Source: Streptomyces cavernicola
GTDB lineage: Bacteria; Actinomycetota; Actinomycetes; Streptomycetales; Streptomycetaceae
Length of the DNA stretch: 64,000 bases
Direction of reading: 5' to 3'
Assembly: GCF_029968035.1 (NCBI RefSeq)
Contig: NZ_JASCIQ010000003.1
Coordinates: 186,001-250,000 of the forward strand
Shown: one piece after another, positions 16,795 to 24,780 of the stretch
How the letters are laid out: each line of letters starts with the position of its first letter
How positions within the stretch are numbered: the first letter of the stretch is position 1
Notes under the pieces: generated by a model
Database searches by the model: none
What the model saw: only the letters and a program-made list of their open reading frames with translations
Told to the model about the DNA's origin: nothing
Position numbers and translations under genes: made by a program

Positions 16795-16905
16795 GGGGGG
16801 GCGCCCCGCTAGGGCGCGGGGAACTGCGCGCCCAGCCACGACGGCGGGAAAGCCGAACGAACACCCCGAATGCGGGGCCCTGGGGCGCAGCCCCGGAACA
16901 GCAAC
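16795..16905. repeat. dispersed GC-rich element between convergent genes
   Basis: One copy of the GCGCGGGGAACTGCGCG element with a CCAGCCACGACGGCG tail, followed by the hairpin-forming GGGGCGCAGCCCC. It may act as a terminator for both flanking genes. Confidence 0.7.
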
Positions 16906-16936
16906 CAAGCCGACGGTACGGGTCGGACGACAGAAC

Positions 16937-18313
16937 CTAGGCCGCAGCCGAAGTATCCGGTACGCACCGCCCACCCTCGGTCCGGTAGGACCACCGCGCC
17001 CCCTCCCGCACAAGCTCCCGCACAGCAGTGACGAACCGCTCCACATGCTCATCGGGCGTCCCCGCCCCGAAGCTGACGCGGATCGCGTTGAGGGACTTCT
17101 CCCCCGGCGCACCCTCCGGCGCCCCGCACTCGCCCTGCTCCTGCGGGTCGCTCCCCAGCAGGGTCCGCACCAGCGGGTGGGCGCAGAAGAGCCCGTCCCG
17201 TACGCCGATCCCGTACTCGGCGGACAGCGCGGCCGCGAAGTGCGAGCTGTTCCAGCCGTCCACCACGAACGAAAGGACGCCGACCCGCGGAGCGTCGTCG
17301 CCGAACAGCGAGAGCACCTTCACCTCTGGCACCTCGGCGAGCCCGCTCTGCACCCGGGAGATCAGCTCCTGCTCCCGCGCCACGAGCGAGTCGAACCCGG
17401 CCTCGGTGAGCGCCTTGCAGGCGGAGGCGATGGAGTACGCGCCGATCACGTTCGGCGAACCGGCCTCGTGCCGGGCGGCGGTGGTGTGCCACTCGACGTC
17501 CACACCGCCGTCGACCCGCCGCGCCACGGCCTTGGACGCCCCGCCGCCCGCGAGGTACGGCTCGGCCTCCTGCAGCCAGTCGGCCCGCCCGGCGAGCACG
17601 CCGGAGCCGAACGGCGCGTACAGCTTGTGCCCGGAGAACGCGACCCAGTCGACGTCCAACTCCCGTACGGACAGCGGGTGGTGGGGCGCGAGCTGGGCGG
17701 CGTCGAGGACGATCCGCGCGCCGTGCGCGTGCGCGGCGGCGGCCAGCTCCTGCACCGGCCACAGCTCACCGGTCACGTTGGACGCGCCGGTGACGCACAC
17801 CAGGGCGGGGCCGTAGGGGTCGCGGTCGGCGAGCGCCCGCTCCAGGGTGGTGACGGCCTCGCCGGGCGTACGGGGCGCGTTGAGGTACGTGACCCGCGCA
17901 TCGCGCCACGGAAGCAACGACGCGTGGTGCTCGGTCTCGAAGACGAACACCTGGCAGTCGGCGGGCAGCGCCGCGGCGAGCAGGTTCAGGGAGTCGGTGG
18001 TGGACCGGGTGAAGACCAGCTGGTCGCCCTCGCGGCAGTCGAGGAACTCCTCGACGGTGCGGCGCGCGTTCTCGAACAGGTCGGTGGAGAGCTGCGAGAG
18101 GTACCCGGCCCCGCGGTGCACGCTGCCGTAGTACGGGGCGTACGCCGCCACGTCGTCCCACACGCGCTGCAGCGCCGGCGCGCTGGCGGCGTAGTCGAGG
18201 GCCGCGTAGGTCACTTCGCCGCCGGTCACCAGCGGAACGGTGACGTCCCGGCCGAGGACGGGCAGCGGGGCACAGACGGACTGGTCGGCGGCGGCAGAGG
18301 TGGCGACAGACAT
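16937..18313 (-). CDS. class V aminotransferase / cysteine-desulfurase-like PLP enzyme
   Basis: 458 residues of fold-type I PLP enzyme. The PLP lysine is in AFSGHKLYAPFGSG, the ring-stacking His in ETEHHASLLPW and the Asp in IVLDAAQLAPHH. It resembles SufS/Csd and related desulfurases but the C-terminal region has no obvious active-site Cys loop of the SSGSSC type; GLFCAHPLVRTLLG may hold it. ATG 18313 follows GGGAG at 8 nt. The gene has a SAM-IV riboswitch in its leader, so it is likely part of methionine or sulfur metabolism and turned off when SAM is plentiful. The exact reaction is unknown. Confidence 0.85.
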   Translation of the reverse strand: MSVATSAAADQSVCAPLPVLGRDVTVPLVTGGEVTYAALDYAASAPALQRVWDDVAAYAPYYGSVHRGAGYLSQLSTDLFENARRTVEEFLDCREGDQLVFTRSTTDSLNLLAAALPADCQVFVFETEHHASLLPWRDARVTYLNAPRTPGEAVTTLERALADRDPYGPALVCVTGASNVTGELWPVQELAAAAHAHGARIVLDAAQLAPHHPLSVRELDVDWVAFSGHKLYAPFGSGVLAGRADWLQEAEPYLAGGGASKAVARRVDGGVDVEWHTTAARHEAGSPNVIGAYSIASACKALTEAGFDSLVAREQELISRVQSGLAEVPEVKVLSLFGDDAPRVGVLSFVVDGWNSSHFAAALSAEYGIGVRDGLFCAHPLVRTLLGSDPQEQGECGAPEGAPGEKSLNAIRVSFGAGTPDEHVERFVTAVRELVREGARWSYRTEGGRCVPDTSAAA

Positions 18314-18369
18314 GGCGAACTCCCGTAAGAGGCAGGCGAATTCACCGCGACCGGACGCAGGCCTCAAGG

Positions 18370-18453
18370 CACACACGGGTGTGCACGGAGACGCGTCGAC
18401 GGCGCGGGAGAAGGAAAAGAAAAAATGGTGCGCGGAAAGGGGCTGTACGCCCT
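18370..18453 (-). other. leader between SAM-IV aptamer and start codon
   Basis: Contains a small GGGC-N5-GCCC hairpin (18440-18452), a U6 tract (18425-18420 on the minus strand) and a GCACAC/GTGTGC hairpin near 18370-18385. These may be parts of the expression platform. The order hairpin, 14-nt gap, U tract is not a standard terminator. Confidence 0.3.
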
Positions 18454-18494
18454 ATCGCATTCGCTTGCTCACGAGACTGCTCCCTTGAGGACCA

Positions 18495-18518
18495 GGACCC
18501 CAGGGTGTGCAGGGGTCC
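18495..18518 (-). other. hairpin at the 3' edge of the SAM-IV aptamer
   Basis: GGACCCC (18518-18512) pairs with GGGGTCC (18501-18495). The first arm is also the closing part of the aptamer, so the two pairings could compete and pass on the SAM signal. Confidence 0.4.
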
Positions 18519-18631
18519 GCGCTTGCCGCAGACCTCGCTGCCTGCGGCCTGGTCTTCACCCGGGGCACCCCGCCACGGACGGAGGGTTGCCGGACAGCGG
18601 GCCGGGGCCTAGATCGCTGTCACTCATGACC
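18512..18631 (-). ncRNA. SAM-IV riboswitch
   Basis: On the minus strand the order GGTCATGAGTGACAGCG, GCCCCGGC, GTCCGGCAACCCTCC, GGCGGGGTGCCCCGGGTGA, AGACCAGGCC and TGCGGCAAGCGCGGACC matches the SAM-IV consensus (Rfam family of actinobacterial SAM riboswitches) as I know it. It lies about 200 nt before the class V aminotransferase and reads in the same direction. Binding of S-adenosylmethionine should lower expression. Confidence 0.9.
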
Positions 18632-18666
18632 TGTTGAGCATCTTGCCAGAAGATCGGGTACGCGCA

Positions 18667-18695
18667 AGGCGCAGTCCAGATTCCGGACTGCGCCT
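18667..18695 (-). terminator. trpD terminator
   Basis: Perfect 11-bp stem (AGGCGCAGTCC and complement) with a 7-nt loop, about 20 nt after the trpD stop. It separates trpD from the riboswitch transcript. Confidence 0.8.
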
Positions 18696-18716
18696 CGCGT
18701 CACACTTCCTCGGGGT

Positions 18717-19784
18717 TCAGGAGTTGCTGGCCCTGACCCACCGTTCGAGCGCCTGCCGCGCGGCCCCGGAGTCGATCGACTCGGCCGCCTTCGCCATCCC
18801 GGCCCGGATCTGCTCGACGAGCGGCGCCTCGCTCGGCGCCAACGCCACCAGGGCCGCAGCCGAGTTCAGCAGCACGGCGTCCCGTACGGGCCCGGTCTCG
18901 CCGCTGAGCAGCCGCCGCGCCACATCGGCGTTGTACGACGCGTCCGCGCCGCGCAGCGCCTCCACGGGCACGAGCTCGATGCCGACGTCCCGGGGGTCGA
19001 AGGCCTCCTCGCGCACGCTGCCGTCCCGCACGATCCACACCCGCGAGGTGGCGGTGGTGGTCAGCTCGTCCAGGCCGTCGTCCCCGCGGAACACCAGGGC
19101 GCTGGAGCCGCGCTTGGCGAGCACTCCGGCGACGATGGGCGCCATCCGCGCGTCCGCGACGCCGGTGGCCTGGGCCTTGACGCCCGCCGGGTTGGTCAGC
19201 GGCCCGAGGAAGTTGAAGGTGGTCCGGATGCCCAACTCCTTGCGGGCGGCGGCCACATGGCGCAGCGCGGGGTGGAACTTCACGGCGAAGCAGAACGTGA
19301 TGCCCGCCTCGTCGGCCACCTCGGCGACCCGCTTCGGCGTCAGCTCCAGGTTCACCCCGAGCTTCTCCAGGACGTCGGAGGCCCCGCTGGCGCTGGACGC
19401 GGCCCGGTTGCCGTGCTTGACGACCTTGGCCCCGGTGCCGGCCACCACGATCGCGGACATGGTCGAGATGTTGACGGTCTTGGCGCCGTCCCCGCCCGTG
19501 CCGACGATGTCGACGCTGGGACCGGGCACCTCGATGGTGTTGGCGTGCTCGTACATGGTCCGTACGAGACCGGAGATCTCCTCCACGGTCTCGCCCTTGG
19601 CCCGCAGCGCCACCGCGAACCCGGCGATCTGCGCGTCCGTCGCCTCGCCGCGCATGATGCGGTCCATCGCCCACGCGGTGTCGTCGGCGCTCTGGTCCCG
19701 CCCCTCGAGGAGTCCGTTCAGTACGTCGGGCCAGGTACGGCCCGCCGCGTGGTTGCCTCCAGCGGGGGTCGTAGCGCTGCTCAT
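18717..19784 (-). CDS. trpD: anthranilate phosphoribosyltransferase
   Basis: 355 residues. [14 protein letters not shown] is the PRPP-binding signature, [16 protein letters not shown] holds the second conserved loop, and [12 protein letters not shown] is also diagnostic. It joins anthranilate to PRPP in tryptophan synthesis. It is not with other trp genes here but next to the cytochrome bc1 operon, as in M. tuberculosis (Rv2192c beside ctaE-qcr). It is flanked by terminators on both sides and is therefore probably transcribed alone. Confidence 0.97.
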   Translation of the reverse strand: MSSATTPAGGNHAAGRTWPDVLNGLLEGRDQSADDTAWAMDRIMRGEATDAQIAGFAVALRAKGETVEEISGLVRTMYEHANTIEVPGPSVDIVGTGGDGAKTVNISTMSAIVVAGTGAKVVKHGNRAASSASGASDVLEKLGVNLELTPKRVAEVADEAGITFCFAVKFHPALRHVAAARKELGIRTTFNFLGPLTNPAGVKAQATGVADARMAPIVAGVLAKRGSSALVFRGDDGLDELTTTATSRVWIVRDGSVREEAFDPRDVGIELVPVEALRGADASYNADVARRLLSGETGPVRDAVLLNSAAALVALAPSEAPLVEQIRAGMAKAAESIDSGAARQALERWVRASNS

Positions 19785-19852
19785 GGCTACTCCTGGTCTC
19801 GTACGTACGAAAAGGGTGTGGGGTCAGCCTAGCCAAGGCCGGGGACGGCAAA

Positions 19853-19881
19853 GAGCCCCGTCCGACGATTGGACGGGGCTC
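19853..19881 (-). terminator. terminator of ctaE-qcrCAB operon
   Basis: GAGCCCCGTCC, 7-nt loop, GGACGGGGCTC: an 11-bp perfect stem 33 nt after the qcrB stop. Confidence 0.8.
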
Positions 19882-19913
19882 CTGCCGTGGCGTTCAGCTA
19901 CAGCTGACGGGGA

Positions 19914-21539
19914 TCAGTGGTGGCCGTGGCCGCTGGTGATCTCCTTGTACTCCTCCGCCGTGGGCTTGGGGATCTGGTTGTCCTCCCCGTAGTAGCCCTT
20001 CGACAGCTTGGCCCGCAGCTTCTCCGAGCGCGGCAGCTTGCGCGCCACACCGTTCTCGTCGACCTCCGGGCCGAGCTCGAGCGGCTTGTACTGCTCGTGA
20101 GCGGTGAGGGTGTGCAGCTGCTCCTGGTTGAGCGGCTCGTGCACCTCGATGAACTCGCCGTGCGGCAGGCGCTTGATGATGCCGGACTCGCGCCCGTGCA
20201 GCACCTTCTCCTTGTCACGCCGCTGCAGACCCAGGCAGATCCGCTTGGTGATGACGAACGCGAGGACCGGGGCCACGAAGAACGCGATCCGGACGAACCA
20301 GGTGATCGAGTTGATCGACAGGTGGAAGTGGGTCGCCCAGAGGTCGTTTCCACCGCCGACAAGGAGCACCGAGTACCAGGTCAGCCACGCGACACCGAAG
20401 GCCGTACGGGTCGGGGCGTTGCGCGGGCGGTCCAGGATGTGGTGCTCGCGCTTGTCGCCGGTGACCCAGGACTCGATGAACGGGTAGACCGCGATGGCCG
20501 CGAGGACCAGCGGGAAGATCACCAGCGGGATGAACACACCCAGGACGAGCGTGTGACCCCAGAGGTTGATCTCCCAGCCCGGCATCACACGGATGAGGCC
20601 CTCGGAGAAGCCCATGTACCAGTCGGGCTGGGCGCCCGTGGACACCTGGTCCGGTCGGTACGGGCCGATCGCCCAGATCGGGTTGATCGTGGCGATCGCC
20701 GCGACGACGGAGATGACGCCGAAGACGAGGAAGAAGAAGCCACCGGCCTTGGCCATGTAGACCGGGAGCAGCGGCATGCCGACCACGTTCTTGTTGGTCC
20801 GGCCGGGACCCGCGAACTGGGTGTGCTTGTGGTAGAAGACCAGGATCAGGTGGGCCACGAGCAGGCCCATCATGATGCCGGGCAGCAGCAGGATGTGCAC
20901 CGAGTAGAACCGGGCCACGAAGTCGCCGCCGGGGAACTCACCGCCGAACAGGAACATCGACAGGTACGTGCCGACGATCGGCACGGACAGCACCGCGCCC
21001 TGCATGAAGCGGACACCCGTACCGGACAGCAGGTCGTCCGGGAGCGAGTAGCCGGTGAAGCCGGTGAACATGCCGAGCACGAGCAGCAGGAAGCCGAACA
21101 GCCAGTTGACCTCGCGCGGCTTGCGGAACGCGCCGGTGAAGAAGACGCGCATCATGTGCACGAGCATCGCCGCGACGAAGATCAGCGCGGCCCAGTGGTG
21201 GATCTGCCGGATGAGCAGACCGCCGCGGACCTCGAAGCTGATGTGCATCGTCGAGTTGAACGCCTCGGACATCAGCTGACCCTGCAGCGGGACGTAACTG
21301 CCCGCGTACTCCACCTCGTTCATCGACGGGTGGAAGAACAGCGTCAGGTACACACCCGTGAGGATGATGATGATGAAGCTGTAGAGGCAGATCTCGCCCA
21401 GCATGAAGGACCAGTGGTCCGGGAAGATCTTCCGCATGTTGGCCTTGGCCAGGGAGTAGATCCCGAGCCGGCCGTCGGCCCAGTCGGCTACGCGCTCGCC
21501 GGCCGGTGCCTTCCTCGTGTTGCTTGCGTTGTCGCTCAT
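19914..21539 (-). CDS. qcrB: cytochrome bc1 complex cytochrome b subunit
   Basis: 541 residues. N-terminal cytochrome b core of about eight helices with heme-ligand histidines around IHHWAALIF, MHISFEV, VHILLLPG and LVAHLILVF, and the PDWYMG variant of the Qo-site PEWY motif. A long C-terminal extension after the core is typical of actinobacterial QcrB, which works in the bc1-aa3 supercomplex with menaquinol. The ATG at 21539 overlaps the qcrA stop (ATGA), so the frame further upstream (to 21800) is not used. Confidence 0.97.
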   Translation of the reverse strand: MSDNASNTRKAPAGERVADWADGRLGIYSLAKANMRKIFPDHWSFMLGEICLYSFIIIILTGVYLTLFFHPSMNEVEYAGSYVPLQGQLMSEAFNSTMHISFEVRGGLLIRQIHHWAALIFVAAMLVHMMRVFFTGAFRKPREVNWLFGFLLLVLGMFTGFTGYSLPDDLLSGTGVRFMQGAVLSVPIVGTYLSMFLFGGEFPGGDFVARFYSVHILLLPGIMMGLLVAHLILVFYHKHTQFAGPGRTNKNVVGMPLLPVYMAKAGGFFFLVFGVISVVAAIATINPIWAIGPYRPDQVSTGAQPDWYMGFSEGLIRVMPGWEINLWGHTLVLGVFIPLVIFPLVLAAIAVYPFIESWVTGDKREHHILDRPRNAPTRTAFGVAWLTWYSVLLVGGGNDLWATHFHLSINSITWFVRIAFFVAPVLAFVITKRICLGLQRRDKEKVLHGRESGIIKRLPHGEFIEVHEPLNQEQLHTLTAHEQYKPLELGPEVDENGVARKLPRSEKLRAKLSKGYYGEDNQIPKPTAEEYKEITSGHGHH

Positions 21540-22591
21540 CCGCGCTCCCAGAAGGCAGGACCGACGGGCTCTTCGAAGTCGCCGAGCGCCTCGAGGTAGC
21601 CCTCCTCGTTCACACCGATGCGCAGCTGCGGCAGGGCGTGACCGGCCGGGCCGAAGATCACTCGGGCACCGTCGGAGAGGTCGAAGGTGGACTGGTGGCA
21701 CGGGCACAGGGCGTGGTGCGTCTGCTGCTCGTACAGGGAGATCGGGCAGCCCACGTGGGTGCAGATCTTCGAGTAGGCCACGATGCCCTCGTGCGACCAC
21801 TCGAGCTCGCGCTTGTCCTTGATGTCGTCCGGCTGGATGCGGACGATCATCAGGGCGGCCTTGGCGATCTCGGTCTGGAAGTCGTGGTCGTGCTCCGACA
21901 TGCCCTCGGGCATGGCGAAGGTCAGCGAACCCACGGCGACGTCCGCCGGACGCAGCGGCTCGTGCGTGTTCATGTTCACGAGCATCTTGCCCTTGGCCCA
22001 GCGCGTGTGCCGCAGCTTGTCCTCGGGCAGCGGACCGAGGTCGCGCAGGAGGACGACGCCGGAGAGCGGCACGAGGGCCATGGCGCCGAACATCGTGTTG
22101 CGGATCAGCTTGCGCCGGCCGAAGCCGGACTCCTCGGCGCCGGCCGCGAAGTCGGCCATGACCTTGGCCTTGACCTCGGGCTCGGCCTCGATCGCGTGCC
22201 GCTCGTCGGCGATCTCCACGTCGGACATCAGGGTGCGGGCCCAGTGGACCGCGCCCGCGCCGATGCAGAAGAGCGCGATGCCGAGGGTGACGCCCAGGGC
22301 GAAGTTCAGCGCGCTGATGTGCCCGAGCGGCCAGATGTAGACGATCTTCTCGACCGGGAAGGCCACGTAAGAGGCGATGAAGCCGACGGTGGCGAGCATC
22401 GAGATGGTGAACAGCAGGGCGACCGTACGCTCGGAGCTCTTGGCGGCCCGCTCGTCGATGTCCTGCACCCGGTGCTCGTGCGGGGGCAGACCCGGGTCCG
22501 CGAACGGGTCGTCCGCGGTCTTCTGCAGGGTGTGCCCGGCAGCGTCCTGCTCGCTCGGCAGGTTCTCTTCTGGAATGTCTTGGCTACTCAT
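21536..22591 (-). CDS. qcrA: cytochrome bc1 complex Rieske iron-sulfur subunit
   Basis: 351 residues, longer than proteobacterial Rieske proteins. Three transmembrane helices (about 57-76, 90-115 and 164-182) precede the C-terminal cluster domain. Ligands are Cys277/His279 in CTHVGC and Cys296/His299 in CPCHQS; Cys282 and Cys298 form the usual disulfide. The three-helix form is characteristic of actinobacterial supercomplexes. Start and stop overlap qcrC and qcrB by 4 bp each (ATGA). Confidence 0.97.
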   Translation of the reverse strand: MSSQDIPEENLPSEQDAAGHTLQKTADDPFADPGLPPHEHRVQDIDERAAKSSERTVALLFTISMLATVGFIASYVAFPVEKIVYIWPLGHISALNFALGVTLGIALFCIGAGAVHWARTLMSDVEIADERHAIEAEPEVKAKVMADFAAGAEESGFGRRKLIRNTMFGAMALVPLSGVVLLRDLGPLPEDKLRHTRWAKGKMLVNMNTHEPLRPADVAVGSLTFAMPEGMSEHDHDFQTEIAKAALMIVRIQPDDIKDKRELEWSHEGIVAYSKICTHVGCPISLYEQQTHHALCPCHQSTFDLSDGARVIFGPAGHALPQLRIGVNEEGYLEALGDFEEPVGPAFWERG

Positions 22592-23397
22592 GACTTCTTG
22601 GCCTTTGCGGTCCGAGCGGCTACCCAGACGGCGACGGCGATCAGCGCGCCGAGACCGAAGATCCAGGCGAACAGACCCTCGCTGACGGGGCCGAGGCCAC
22701 CCAGCTTGAGTCCACCCGGGCTGGCGGTCTTGTCACCGTTGACCGCGTCGAGGTACGCGATGATGTCCTTCTTCTCCTTCTCCGGCATGGTGGTGTCGGG
22801 GAAGGACGGCATGTTCTGCGGGCCGGTCTGCATGGCCTCGTAGATGTGCTTCGGGTCGACGTCCTCGAGAGTCGGCGCGAACTTGCCGTGCGTCAGGGCG
22901 CCGCCCTCACCGGTGAAGTTGTGGCACTGCGCGCAGTTGCTGCGGAACAGTTCGCCACCCTTGCCGATGTCGGCGCCCTCAGGGTTGTACTGCTTGTCGT
23001 TCGGCACCGAGGGACCGGCGCCGAGCGAAGCGACGTACGCCGCGAGCTGGTCGATCTGGGCCTGGTTGTAGATGACCTTCTTGCGCGGCACCTGGGCGCC
23101 GGGCTGCTGGGCCGGCATACGGCCGGTGCCCACCTGGAAGTCCACCGCCGCGGCGCCGACGCCCACGAGGCTCGGGCCGTCGGAAGTGCCCTGACCACCG
23201 GTGCCGTGGCAGCTGGCGCAGCCGACGGCGTAGAGCTTCTTGCCCTCGTCGATGGCGAGGGACTGGGCGGTTTCATCGGCCTGCGCCTTGTCCGCGGGTG
23301 CGAACGCGGCGTACAGCCCCCCGGTGGCCGCCAGCGCGAGGAGTAGGACGACGACCGCCGCCAGCGGATGGCGTCGTCGTGCGGAGAGCTTTTTCAC
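22588..23397 (-). CDS. qcrC: cytochrome bc1 complex diheme cytochrome c subunit
   Basis: 269 residues, GTG start. N-terminal signal-anchor (about 10-30), two heme-binding sites CASCH (Cys60, Cys63, His64) and CAQCH (Cys155, Cys158, His159), and a C-terminal transmembrane helix (about 240-262). The two-heme QcrC replaces a separate soluble cytochrome c and hands electrons directly to CtaC in actinobacteria. Confidence 0.97.
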   Translation of the reverse strand: MKKLSARRRHPLAAVVVLLLALAATGGLYAAFAPADKAQADETAQSLAIDEGKKLYAVGCASCHGTGGQGTSDGPSLVGVGAAAVDFQVGTGRMPAQQPGAQVPRKKVIYNQAQIDQLAAYVASLGAGPSVPNDKQYNPEGADIGKGGELFRSNCAQCHNFTGEGGALTHGKFAPTLEDVDPKHIYEAMQTGPQNMPSFPDTTMPEKEKKDIIAYLDAVNGDKTASPGGLKLGGLGPVSEGLFAWIFGLGALIAVAVWVAARTAKAKKS

Positions 23398-23453
23398 GGA
23401 TTACCCCGGTGTCAGGATCTTCTGCGTCGATGCTTCTGGAATGTGATGAGCGG

Positions 23454-23474
23454 CGGGTCCGTCGTTCGGACCCG
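23454..23474 (-). other. hairpin between ctaE and qcrC
   Basis: CGGGTCCG-TCGTT-CGGACCCG in the 84-bp gap. It may partly end transcription after ctaE or stabilise the ctaE mRNA while letting some reading continue into qcrCAB. Confidence 0.5.
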
Positions 23475-23481
23475 GGCCCGA

Positions 23482-24093
23482 TTACTTGATCATGTAGATC
23501 GTGGCGAAGAGGCCGATCCAGACGACATCGACGAAGTGCCAGTAGTAGGACACGACGATGGCGGAGGTTGCCTGCTCGTGAGTGAACCTCTTGGCCGCGT
23601 ACGTCCTGCCGAGAACCAGCAGGAAGGCGATCAGGCCACCGGTCACGTGCAGACCGTGGAAGCCGGTCGTGAGGTAGAACACCGAGCCGTACGGGTCGGA
23701 CGAGAGCGAGAGGCCCTCGTGCTTGACCAGCTCGGTGTACTCGAAGACCTGACCGCCGATGAAGATCGCGCCCATGATGAAGGTCACGATGAACCAGGCC
23801 CGGAGCTTCTTCACGTCACCGCGCTCGGCGGCGAAGACGCCGAGCTGGCAGGTGAGCGAGGAGAGCACCAGGATCGTGGTGTTCGTCGCCGAGAAGGGGA
23901 AGTTCAGGGCCGAAGCCATTTCCTTCCAGTGTTCGGCACCCGTAACCGAACGGAGGGTGAAGTACATCGCGAAGAGGGCCGCGAAGAACATCAGCTCGGA
24001 ACTCAGCCAGATGATGGTTCCGACGCTGGTGAGGTTCGGTCGATTGACCGACGGGTGCGCGTGCCCCTTGTCTACTGTCATTGCTGTCGCCAC
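23482..24093 (-). CDS. ctaE: cytochrome c oxidase subunit III
   Basis: 203 residues, five transmembrane helices, as in actinobacterial CtaE. Typical segments include [31 protein letters not shown] and [15 protein letters not shown]. It is the first gene of ctaE-qcrCAB. The GTG at 24093 is preferred to an internal ATG (24081), because CATAAT lies exactly 6 nt before it: a good -10 for a leaderless mRNA. A 15-bp palindrome overlaps that -10. Confidence 0.95.
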   Translation of the reverse strand: MATAMTVDKGHAHPSVNRPNLTSVGTIIWLSSELMFFAALFAMYFTLRSVTGAEHWKEMASALNFPFSATNTTILVLSSLTCQLGVFAAERGDVKKLRAWFIVTFIMGAIFIGGQVFEYTELVKHEGLSLSSDPYGSVFYLTTGFHGLHVTGGLIAFLLVLGRTYAAKRFTHEQATSAIVVSYYWHFVDVVWIGLFATIYMIK

Positions 24094-24094
24094 G

Positions 24095-24109
24095 CCGACA
24101 TTATGTCGG
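24095..24109 (-). promoter_or_regulatory. palindrome overlapping the ctaE -10
   Basis: CCGACAT-T-ATGTCGG is a perfect 7+1+7 dyad. On the minus strand it contains CATAAT 6 nt before the GTG. It may be an operator or a promoter element. Confidence 0.5.
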
Positions 24110-24205
24110 TCGCTTATCCAGCCCTCACTCCGGGGGGTGCCGTTCGGAGTGTTCCCGGCCCATGTCCAGCCCGGATGGCCCATCAGCGGCCTGTCCGTAC
24201 CGGTG

Positions 24206-24232
24206 TTGACAGGGCGTCGGGGGGAGTAGCAT
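24206..24232 (+). promoter_or_regulatory. possible promoter of receiver-like gene
   Basis: TTGACA, 15-nt spacer, TAGCAT, about 60 nt before the ATG at 24292. The spacer is short for a HrdB promoter. Confidence 0.4.
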
Positions 24233-24291
24233 CCGCGCATCGGAACCGAGTTGATCGGCCGAGCCTTGCACCTCGACGAAGCGGAGCAATC

Positions 24292-24693
24292 ATGCAGTCG
24301 ACCGCCACGGTCCTGGTCTACAGCGACAACGCGAACACCCGCGAGCAAGTGCGGTTGGCGACGGGTCGCAGGCCGGCCGCGGACGTTCCCCGGGTCGAGT
24401 TCATCGAGTGCGCCACGCAGGCGGCGGTCCTCAAGGAGCTGGAGCGCGGCGGCGTGGACGTCTGCGTCCTGGACGGCGAGGCGGTGCCCGCGGGCGGCAT
24501 GGGCGTGTGCCGGCAGATCAAGGACGAGGTCTTCCAGGCCCCGCCGGTGCTGCTCCTCATCGGCCGCCCGCAGGACGCCTGGCTGGCCACGTGGAGCCGT
24601 GCGGAGGCCGCCGTGACGCTGCCCGTGGACCCGGTCGAGTTCGCGGACTCGCTGGCCGCTCTGCTGCGCAGCCGGCTCGCCGCGACCGCCTGA
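24292..24693 (+). CDS. receiver-like protein without output domain, conserved hypothetical
   Basis: 133 residues with a CheY-like alternation: [16 protein letters not shown], then [17 protein letters not shown] with an Asp at the phospho-acceptor place, and [21 protein letters not shown]. The canonical acidic pair after strand 1 is replaced by SDN and there is no clear conserved Lys, so it is an atypical receiver, perhaps not phosphorylated. It is read away from ctaE and stands alone. ATG 24292 has GCGGAG upstream. The role is unknown; location between two respiratory operons is the only hint. Confidence 0.75.
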   Translation: MQSTATVLVYSDNANTREQVRLATGRRPAADVPRVEFIECATQAAVLKELERGGVDVCVLDGEAVPAGGMGVCRQIKDEVFQAPPVLLLIGRPQDAWLATWSRAEAAVTLPVDPVEFADSLAALLRSRLAATA

Positions 24694-24712
24694 TCCCACT
24701 CCCCCGGTTCGA

Positions 24713-24764
24713 CCGACACCCCTGCCTCGTACGCGCCAACTGCCGTACGGAGCAGGGGTGTCGG
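24713..24764. terminator. bidirectional terminator between convergent genes
   Basis: 13-bp perfect outer stem (CCGACACCCCTGC and complement) and an inner CGTACG/CGTACG pairing. Confidence 0.8.
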
Positions 24765-24780
24765 GCATTCCGGGCTCGTT

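Noticed and set aside
19914..21800. Longer qcrB start giving 628 residues
   Set aside because: The extension lies within qcrA; the ATGA overlap at 21539 gives the normal N-terminus.
23368..24693. 441-residue frame ending in the receiver-like protein
   Set aside because: The first 300 residues are antisense to ctaE; ATG 24292 has a ribosome binding site.
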